This document shows, one piece after another, positions 1-6,003 of a stretch of DNA of 12,147 nucleotides; position 1 is the first letter of the stretch, and every line of letters starts with the position of its first letter. Made by a program: the position numbers and the translations under genes. Under the pieces are notes generated by a model. The model saw only the letters and a program-made list of their open reading frames with translations. It was not told the DNA's origin and made no database searches. The stretch is from JBFHNV01 sp041593595 (GTDB taxonomy: Bacteria; Pseudomonadota; Gammaproteobacteria; HK1): NCBI GenBank assembly GCA_041593595.1, contig JBFHNV010000181.1:1-12147 (forward strand), written 5' to 3'.

Positions 1-36
1 CGCATCCAGCGCGAGGGGCCGGAACGGGCATGGGAA

Positions 37-66
37 TTTACATCCTGCCCGCCGACTTCGGATGTT
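37..66 (+). promoter_or_regulatory. weak candidate sigma-70 promoter for the TPR lipoprotein gene
   Basis: TTTACA at 37-42 matches five of six bases of a -35 box. After an 18-bp spacer, GATGTT at 61-66 is a poor -10 box (three of six). It would give a leader of only about ten bases, and the rest of 1-82 holds no other gene signal. The window edge cuts off any sequence further upstream, so the real promoter may lie outside. Confidence 0.2.
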
Positions 67-82
67 CCACACCTAGGGTGAC

Positions 83-2050
83 ATGATGCTCCTACTCCCG
101 CGGCCATCTGGATGGGTGTTCGTTTGCGTCCCGTTCCTGGCCTCCGCATGGCTGGTCGGGTGTGACGGCGGTCCTCGCACCGATGCCGGGCACCACGCTC
201 GCGCTGCGGGGCATCTGCGGCCCGGCGCTCACGATTCCGCGTACCTGCAGATCGTCGCGAGGCGATTCACCGAATCCCAGCCGTTGCGGCAACTCTTCCC
301 GGCGACCCAGGTGGGCCTCGGCCCGGTCGGCGCGGCGGCTGCCAGGATCCCGGCCATCGGGATGGACGCCGCAGCGTTGCTACCCACCCTGGTGCCGATG
401 GTCTACGGGGCCGGGCTTGCGGAGAGAGGTGCGCGCCTGCCGAGCGGATCGACGAAGGCCCGGGCGGAGGATGCGTACCGCCCGATCACCGTGGCGGTCG
501 ACTCGACTCGCCCCGGCGACGAGGCGGGGAGCACGGAGTCCATCGAGCGGACGCTCAAGCTCAACCCCGACCTGCCCGAAGCCGATGTCATGGCGGTCAT
601 CGGGCACATGCGCAACGGAGACGCGGAGGCCGCCTTCGCCGCCGCGCGCGGGCTGATCGAGAAGCACCCGGACCTCGCCATCGGCGAGACCTTGCTCGGG
701 ACCGTGCACGTGTGGCGCGGCCAGCTCGAAGAGGCCAAGCGCGCCTTCCGGCGTGCGCTCGAGATCAGCCCCGACGACCCGGATGCGGCGAACAACCTCG
801 GCATCATCCTCTATGGCCAGCAGCGATGGGAGGAGGCACTCGGTCCCCTGGAGATCGTCGCGGCCAAGCGGCCGGGAGACCTGGGGACCTTGTTCAAGCT
901 GGCCGTGGTCGAATCCCGGCTGGGCCGCGATCCGGCGGCGTTGGAGTGGCTGGAGCAGGCCGTTGCAACCAATCCGGATGATGCCGTCCCCCGGGCCGCC
1001 CTCGGCAACGCCTACCTGGCGGCCGGGAACCCGAAGAAATCGCTGGACATCATTTCCGAATTCTCGCAGAGCCACGAGCTGACGCCGGCGCTCCGCGACG
1101 TGATGGGAAGGGCCCAGCTCGCGCTGAATCAGTACGGCCCCGCGGCGGACACGCTTGGCCCCCTGGCGGAGCTGCGTGCCGACGACGCGCAGCTCCACCG
1201 GCAGCTGGCGCAAGCCTACGAGGGCGCCGGCCAGATAGAGAATGCCCTGGCGTCCGCGGAGCGCGCGCTCGAGCTCGATCCGGCCCACGCGCCGACCCGG
1301 TTCCAGCAAGCGCGGCTGCTGGCGGCGGCGGGCCGGCTCGACGAGGCCCAGGGCGTCATCGACGAGCTCGAGGTCGCGCACCCGGAAAGCGTCGATCTCC
1401 GGAACCTCGAGGGGGCGATCGCCATGCGCGCGCTGCGCTTCGACGCTGCGGTCGAGGCCTACCGGCGTGCCTTCGAGCTACGGGAAACGAATGTTCAGGC
1501 CCAGAAGCTGGCGAACGCGTTGGTGAGCGCCGGTCGCGGCGAGGACGGCGTGACCCTGCTGCAGGATTGGCTTGCCCGCTACCCCGACGACGCGCTGACC
1601 CGCTCCTACCTTGCCAGCCACTATCTGGGCCAGGCCAAGCTGCATGAAGCCGAGATCGAGTTCGCCAAGCTCGTCGAGCTGAATCCGGACGACGTGGTCG
1701 CCAGGAACAATCTCGCGTGGCTGCTCCTCCAATCCGGCAAGACGGAGGCGGCGCTGGTGCATGCCGAACGGGCCCATGCGCTCCAGCGCGAGGACCCCCA
1801 GATACTGGATACGCTGGGTCGGATCCTGCTGGAGCAGGGCACGGATGACGAACGGGCTCTCATGCTGCTGACGAGCGCCGCTGAAGCCCTTCCCGACGAC
1901 CGGGCGATCAACGCGAACCTCGCTCGCGCACTCGCACGCACCGGACAGAGCGACAGGGCGCGCCAGATCCTGGAGAGGATTCTGGCCGATGACGAGCCCT
2001 TCCCGAACCGAGCAGAAGCAGAGGAGTTGCTGGGCAATCTGAAACGCTGA
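83..2050 (+). CDS. TPR-repeat lipoprotein, PrsT-like (XrtA/PEP-CTERM system)
   Basis: Predicted envelope lipoprotein made almost wholly of tetratricopeptide repeats, a protein-protein interaction scaffold. Residues 11-27 form a hydrophobic signal ending in a lipobox (LVGC, lipidated Cys27). Asp28 at position +2 would favour inner-membrane retention under E. coli Lol rules. Residues 30-150 contain no clear TPRs and I do not recognise them. From about residue 150 to the end there are roughly 13-14 TPR units, with blocks such as RAFRRALEISPDDPDAANNL and ALELDPAHAP. The C-terminal part (NNLAWLLLQSG, ILDTLGRILLEQG, then FPNRAEAEELLGNLK) resembles the end of the PEP-CTERM TPR lipoprotein PrsT, and nearby xrtA, prsR and prsK support that. 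PrsT proteins are usually about 900 residues, so this 655-residue form is short. An AGGG at 75-78 lies 4 nt from ATG 83 and 7 nt from ATG 86, so the start may be 86. It converges on the PP2C-FGE gene. Coding and the TPR fold are certain; the PrsT name is likely, not proven. Confidence 0.9.
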   Translation: MMLLLPRPSGWVFVCVPFLASAWLVGCDGGPRTDAGHHARAAGHLRPGAHDSAYLQIVARRFTESQPLRQLFPATQVGLGPVGAAAARIPAIGMDAAALLPTLVPMVYGAGLAERGARLPSGSTKARAEDAYRPITVAVDSTRPGDEAGSTESIERTLKLNPDLPEADVMAVIGHMRNGDAEAAFAAARGLIEKHPDLAIGETLLGTVHVWRGQLEEAKRAFRRALEISPDDPDAANNLGIILYGQQRWEEALGPLEIVAAKRPGDLGTLFKLAVVESRLGRDPAALEWLEQAVATNPDDAVPRAALGNAYLAAGNPKKSLDIISEFSQSHELTPALRDVMGRAQLALNQYGPAADTLGPLAELRADDAQLHRQLAQAYEGAGQIENALASAERALELDPAHAPTRFQQARLLAAAGRLDEAQGVIDELEVAHPESVDLRNLEGAIAMRALRFDAAVEAYRRAFELRETNVQAQKLANALVSAGRGEDGVTLLQDWLARYPDDALTRSYLASHYLGQAKLHEAEIEFAKLVELNPDDVVARNNLAWLLLQSGKTEAALVHAERAHALQREDPQILDTLGRILLEQGTDDERALMLLTSAAEALPDDRAINANLARALARTGQSDRARQILERILADDEPFPNRAEAEELLGNLKR

Positions 2051-2062
2051 GACGCTGGCGCG

Positions 2063-3985
2063 CTAGAGATCCCTCGCCACGCGGAAGCCCAGCGCGTCTC
2101 CGGCCTGGGTGGCGGCCGCGCGGGCGCGGGCCTGGACGCGGATGGAAGAGGACGGCGAGCTGAAGCTCCCGCCGCGCACCACGCGCTGCGTGCAGTCTCC
2201 GCCCTCCCAGACCCCGGCGTCCGCCGGTGCATCCTTGTAGCTCGGGTGCCAGCAGTCGTGCACCCACTCGGCGACGTTGCCCGCGGTGTCGTGCAGGCCG
2301 AAGGGATTGGCCGGGAAGCGGCCCACCTCGGTCGGGCGGCGCGGGTCGAGCCCGGTGTTGCAGTCGAAGCAGTGTGCGCGGTTCTCCCCTGCCTGGTTGC
2401 CCCACCACCAGGCACTCGTCGCGCCGGCGCCCGCAGCGTACTCCCACTCCGCCTCCGAAGGCAGGCGATAGCGCTTGCCGCTCTGCCGCGACAGCCAGCG
2501 GGTGTACTCGTAGGCATCGTCCCACGTCACTCCGGTGACAGGGGTGGTCAGGGGCTCCGCCACCCGCAGGTCCGGGAGCTTGCGCCCCGTGTCCTCGGCG
2601 AAGCGCTGGTACTGGGCCACCGTCACCTCGTACTTGCCGATGGCGAAGGCCTTCACCTTGACCGTGCGGCGCGGACGCTCCTCGGCGCGCACCGAGACGG
2701 ACCCGCTGCCCATCTCGAAGGCCCCCGCCGGGACCGGCACCACCAGCGGCCCCTCGCCGCCGGCGGCCTGGGGATCCCGGAAGCCCCCCTCCTCGGGCGC
2801 CGGCGCCGGCCCCGGCGACGGGAGGGTGGCGGCGCCGGGTAGTGGCGCCGGAGCGCCGAAGCTGAGTGCCCCACCGCCCGCCGCGGCACCCTGCCCGGCC
2901 GGGGCCGGCAGGCTCGGGGGCGGCGGAGCGCCGAAGGACAGACCGGGCTCGGATCCGGCCGCGCCACCGGCGACCGGCGGCGGCACGCTCGCCACCGGCG
3001 GCACCGCGGCCGCGGGCGGCGCCGACGCGCGCAGTGCGTCCAGCAACCCCACCCCGTACCACGTGCCCGCGGCCGCGCCCGTGAAGAGGACCAGCGCCGC
3101 GAGGCCCGTGAGCGCGTCCAGCAGCAGCGAGTTGCGCCCCGCGGCGGCGGCGCCCGACCCGGCGCCGACTGCCGCTGCCACCGCCGGCTTCGCGCTCGGC
3201 GCAGACGCGCTCTCCGGTGGGGGCGCCGGCACGTCCACGACGATGACCGTCGTCCCACCGCCGCCGTCCCCGCCCGGCCCTGCCGCAGCGCGCAGCAGGG
3301 CCGCGACACCCTGGGCGACGTCGCGAGCGCCGCGCGACGCCTGCAGCAGCGTCGTCTCGCCCAGGGCGGCAAGCCGGCGGCTGGCGAGCACCACCCGGTC
3401 GCCCTGCTGCAGCGCGAGGCCCTCCTCCGGGCAGTCGATCTCGCCAATCGCCTCGCCGGTCGCCGCGCTCATCAGCATGTCCGGGGTGAGCCCCGGCTCC
3501 GGCTCCACCTCCACGCCCTGGGCCCGCACCCGAGACAGATAGCCACCGTAGGTGTGGTCCGCGTTGAGCTTGCGCAGCTCGCCGCCGCGGATCAGGTAGA
3601 GGTGGGCGTCGCCCACGCTGGCCCAGTAGAGCCTGTTGGCGGTGAAGGCAGCGCCGATGAGCGTGCAGGCCATGCCCTCGAGCTTCGGGACCTCGTCGAT
3701 GGCACGACCCAGCACCATGTTGGCGTCGTCGACGCCGGCGCGGAGCAGCTGCGAGGTCGGCGACACCCCGAAGCGCGGCACGAAGTACCTGTTGAATGTC
3801 GACACCGCCAGGTTGGTCGCGATCCTCCCTCCGGAATGACCCTCGACGCTGTCGGCCATCACCACCAGTAGCGACGAGTGCTCGCCGCCTGCCTCGTCGT
3901 CCAGGTACGTGATGCGGAACATGCCCTCGGACAGTCCGGGCGTGCCCTCGCTGCGGTTGCCGGCGACCTTGAAGTGCTGCTTCAT
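2063..3985 (-). CDS. PP2C-like domain / transmembrane / SUMF1 (FGE-sulfatase) fusion protein
   Basis: A 640-residue membrane protein in four parts. Residues 1-252 resemble a PP2C-type Ser/Thr phosphatase: MADSVEGH at 43-50 for the first Asp motif, GMACTLIGAAF for the GTT motif, VGDAHLYL at 124-131, and NADHTYGGYL. The late SDGL motif reads SRRL (202-205) and the terminal DN motif reads GG before TTVIVV (245-250), so two conserved metal ligands are missing. Residues about 287-313 are a single transmembrane helix. Residues 320-412 are a Pro/Ala/Gly linker with the phrase LSFGAP twice. Residues 413-640 are an FGE-sulfatase (SUMF1) domain: IGKYEVTVAQYQRF, RLPSEAEWEYAA, DTAGNVAEWVHD, RVVRGGSF, ALGFRVARD. 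Serines (SFSSPSSSIR, 608-616) replace the Cys pair of true formylglycine-generating enzymes. The expected topology is PP2C part in the cytoplasm, FGE part in the periplasm. An upstream in-frame TTG at 4021 would add 12 residues; ATG 3985 is preferred because the PP2C homology starts there. A GGAG lies about 13 nt upstream. Architecture is clear; catalytic activity and partner are unknown. Confidence 0.92.
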   Translation of the reverse strand: MKQHFKVAGNRSEGTPGLSEGMFRITYLDDEAGGEHSSLLVVMADSVEGHSGGRIATNLAVSTFNRYFVPRFGVSPTSQLLRAGVDDANMVLGRAIDEVPKLEGMACTLIGAAFTANRLYWASVGDAHLYLIRGGELRKLNADHTYGGYLSRVRAQGVEVEPEPGLTPDMLMSAATGEAIGEIDCPEEGLALQQGDRVVLASRRLAALGETTLLQASRGARDVAQGVAALLRAAAGPGGDGGGGTTVIVVDVPAPPPESASAPSAKPAVAAAVGAGSGAAAAGRNSLLLDALTGLAALVLFTGAAAGTWYGVGLLDALRASAPPAAAVPPVASVPPPVAGGAAGSEPGLSFGAPPPPSLPAPAGQGAAAGGGALSFGAPAPLPGAATLPSPGPAPAPEEGGFRDPQAAGGEGPLVVPVPAGAFEMGSGSVSVRAEERPRRTVKVKAFAIGKYEVTVAQYQRFAEDTGRKLPDLRVAEPLTTPVTGVTWDDAYEYTRWLSRQSGKRYRLPSEAEWEYAAGAGATSAWWWGNQAGENRAHCFDCNTGLDPRRPTEVGRFPANPFGLHDTAGNVAEWVHDCWHPSYKDAPADAGVWEGGDCTQRVVRGGSFSSPSSSIRVQARARAAATQAGDALGFRVARDL

Positions 3986-4303
3986 GGACGGGTGCGGGCT
4001 CCGCTTCGGCGGGGGGTGCAACCCGCCGTCACACAGCGCGGGACGCGAGACGGCAGGGCAGCGCGCGCGGCGCGGTCCGTCCCGCCGCGGACGGCAGGCC
4101 GGAGATCGGCCCGGGGTGGAAGCGCGAGATCACCCGCAGCACATGCCGTGCCGCGGCGACGGTAGTGCACGCCCCGATGGACCGCGCTGCCCGGCCGACG
4201 CCGCGCCCCAGCGCGAGCCACGGCTTGCTGATCGGCGGGGTCTTCCTGGGATCGACAGCACGAGCGCCCCGTCGCTGAACAGATCGGAACCTTGGGGATG
4301 GTG

Positions 4304-4324
4304 CCATTCGCAGGCCGCGAATGG
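4304..4324. repeat. perfect 8+8 bp inverted repeat (operator-like)
   Basis: The arms are CCATTCGC (4304-4311) and GCGAATGG (4317-4324) around the 5-bp spacer AGGCC, with no mismatch. It sits in a locally less GC-rich patch about 320 bp upstream of the PP2C-FGE start and about 120 bp past the xrtA stop. Dyads of this size and spacing are typical of dimeric regulator sites but could also fold in RNA. The binding protein is unknown. Confidence 0.45.
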
Positions 4325-4358
4325 AATGCCCGCACGGCGCCACCGGTGCCGGTGCACT

Positions 4359-4375
4359 CGGCCGCTTCGCGGCCG
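4359..4375. repeat. perfect 7-bp stem, 3-nt loop hairpin
   Basis: CGGCCGC (4359-4365) and GCGGCCG (4369-4375) enclose TTC. On the minus strand the loop reads GCGAAGC, a core known to form an unusually stable DNA mini-hairpin. No T-run follows on either strand, so it is not a canonical intrinsic terminator. It may stall transcription or protect the 3' end of the xrtA transcript. Confidence 0.4.
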
Positions 4376-4411
4376 CGCCTGCGGGTGGCGCGAGCCCATC
4401 CCGCCACGGCG

Positions 4412-4438
4412 GCCTGCGCGCGCGGGTGTCCCGCAGGC
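4412..4438 (-). terminator. stem-loop just downstream of xrtA
   Basis: GCCTGCG (4412-4418) and CGCAGGC (4432-4438) are perfect 7-bp arms with 13 nt between them. An alternative inner stem, GCGGG/CCCGC (4422-4426 with 4430-4434), has loop TGT. It starts five bases after the xrtA stop on the transcribed strand. There is no U-tract, so it is at best a non-canonical terminator or a 3'-end barrier. GC-rich DNA makes some stems by chance. Confidence 0.3.
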
Positions 4439-4443
4439 GCGGA

Positions 4444-6003
4444 TCAGCGCGGCCGGGTGGCGTCGTCGAGGACGTCGCGCAGCGGGCCCGAAAGGGCGTG
4501 GGCGAAGGCCGAGAGCCGCGCACGGGCCTCGTCCTCGTCGCCGTCGGCGGCGGTGGACAACACGGCCACCGCCGCCGACGGCCGGCCCGAGAGCAGGCCG
4601 CGAAGCTGCAGCCACTTCGCGGTCTTCGGGGCGACGGTGAACTCGCCGTCCACCCAGTAGCTCCGCCACATCAGGCGCCGCTCCCGACCCTCGCGCCGAC
4701 GCAGCCAGTACTCCGCCATGGGCAGGCCGTCGGCGGCGGCCACCCGTGTCTCCACTATCTCGTGGGCGAAGCGCCGCCAAACGTCCCGGTCGTAAAGAAT
4801 GTTCCTGTCGTTCACGACCTCCGCGTCCTGCCGCTGCACCGCATAGTAGGCGACATAGACGTCCACCCACTGGCCGTCACGCTGATACCGGGCCAGCAGC
4901 TGGGCATCGGCGTCGTGGAACTCGGGGCGCCATGGCGGCGGGTCCGGCAACGCGACACGGGACCAGCCTCCCGCGTCCAGCCGGGCGGGCAGCGCAATCG
5001 GCGCCACCGGGTCCGTCGCCCGCAGCACCCGGTCCGCCGAGAACGCCGGCCCCAGCACGAGGCCCGCGCTGATCGCCGCGGCGGCGAGGAGCGCACGGGT
5101 CGCCGGCGCCGGCCCGGGCGTGGGGGCGGGGCGCGGCGCGGGCTCGCCCTCGAGCCGCTCCAGCAGCCGTCCCGCGAGCAGCGTCGCCACCACGGCGACG
5201 AGAAACAGCACCCAGCCGAATCCGATGTGGTCCTTGACGAGGGGGCTCTGCATCTGGCTGTGGTGGCCGATGAGCACGATGGTGACCACACGCACCCAGT
5301 TGAACACGACACCGAGCGCGGCGCACACCAGCAGCAGGACCATTCGCGCCCACGCCGTGTGCAGGTTCAGCAGCGCGTAGAAGCCGCCCAGCGAGAGCGC
5401 CGCCAGCAGGTAGCGCAGGCCCGAGCAGGTCTCCGCCACCACGAACTGCCCCGCGGGAATGGTCATGTACAGACCTTCCAGGTAGATGGGCACGCCCAGC
5501 GTCCGTGCCAGCTCGGTGGACACCTCGGCGGTGTAGGACTGGAGCGTGGGGCCGATTTCGCTCCACACGGGGATCGCGAATATGAGATAGAGAACCGGGA
5601 GGCGGGCGACGGCGGTGACCCGCGGTCCCAGCACCGTGTACGTGACGGACAGCAGCAGCAGCACCAGCACCAACTGCTCGCCGAGGACGATGCCCAGGGT
5701 GCGCGAGACGAACCACGCCGCCATGAGGGCGGCGGTGGCCACCAGACCCCGGAGATCGGGTCGGGGCGTCTCGGCGCGGAACGCGTCCCGGCGCAGCCAG
5801 AGGAGGTACGCGCTGGCGAGCACCACCACGGGGCCATGGCCGTACTCGTAGCTGTCCAGCCACAGCGCGAGCAGACGCCGTGCCGGGTCCAGCAGGGCCA
5901 CGGCCAGGGCCGACAGCACCAGGACCTCGGCCCCCGCCGCCCACTGCCAGCGGGAGCGGGCCGTTGCACCGACCCGAGATGTCGCCGGGGACAGAGTGCT
6001 CAC
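4444..6003 (-). CDS. xrtA: exosortase A with fused EpsI-like C-terminal region
   Basis: Integral-membrane cysteine protease/transpeptidase-like enzyme that recognises the C-terminal PEP-CTERM tripartite signal and cleaves or transfers the protein during export. The 519-residue product has about eight hydrophobic helices between residues 25 and 280. The exosortase signatures are in order: AETCSGLRYL with catalytic Cys193, FNWVRVV with Arg238, and KDHIGFGW with His259. Residues about 300-320 form a further helix. Residues 340-519 (GGWSRV, VDVYVAYYAVQRQDAEVVN, GEFTVAPKTAKW) form the EpsI-like region typical of proteobacterial exosortase A proteins. The start is GTG 6003, which overlaps the prsR stop by 4 nt (GTGA); GGAGAAG lies about 11 nt upstream inside prsR. 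An in-frame opening up to 6090 lies inside prsR and is not used here. It is the last gene of the operon. Identity is firm; no PEP-CTERM substrate gene is visible in the window. Confidence 0.96.
   Translation of the reverse strand: MSTLSPATSRVGATARSRWQWAAGAEVLVLSALAVALLDPARRLLALWLDSYEYGHGPVVVLASAYLLWLRRDAFRAETPRPDLRGLVATAALMAAWFVSRTLGIVLGEQLVLVLLLLSVTYTVLGPRVTAVARLPVLYLIFAIPVWSEIGPTLQSYTAEVSTELARTLGVPIYLEGLYMTIPAGQFVVAETCSGLRYLLAALSLGGFYALLNLHTAWARMVLLLVCAALGVVFNWVRVVTIVLIGHHSQMQSPLVKDHIGFGWVLFLVAVVATLLAGRLLERLEGEPAPRPAPTPGPAPATRALLAAAAISAGLVLGPAFSADRVLRATDPVAPIALPARLDAGGWSRVALPDPPPWRPEFHDADAQLLARYQRDGQWVDVYVAYYAVQRQDAEVVNDRNILYDRDVWRRFAHEIVETRVAAADGLPMAEYWLRRREGRERRLMWRSYWVDGEFTVAPKTAKWLQLRGLLSGRPSAAVAVLSTAADGDEDEARARLSAFAHALSGPLRDVLDDATRPR

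Larger units (their letters stand above)
3986..4443. other. intergenic region between xrtA and the PP2C-FGE gene
   Basis: This stretch of about 460 bp has no confident gene. On the minus strand an ORF from ATG 4307 to TGA 4029 could encode 92 residues. Its codons from about 4250 to 4029 end in G or C almost throughout, as in the neighbouring real genes, but its first part does not, it has no ribosome binding site, its start sits inside an inverted repeat, and I do not recognise the Arg-rich product. Several perfect inverted repeats lie between 4304 and 4438 and are listed separately. The likely roles are the 3' end of the xrtA transcript and the promoter and leader of the PP2C-FGE gene. I found no convincing -35/-10 pair here. 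Confidence 0.6.

Noticed and set aside
2051..2062. Bidirectional terminator between the convergent TPR and PP2C-FGE genes
   Set aside because: The 12-bp gap and its flanks form no substantial stem and contain no T-run.
3986..4021. TTG start adding 12 residues to the PP2C-FGE protein
   Set aside because: The extra residues are Pro/His-rich and precede the PP2C homology; the ATG at 3985 is simpler, though the TTG cannot be fully excluded.
4287..4302. Possible sigma-54 promoter: TGGCAC on the minus strand upstream of the PP2C-FGE gene
   Set aside because: The -24 half matches, but the -12 position reads AA instead of GC, and most of the half-site is explained by the inverted-repeat arm.
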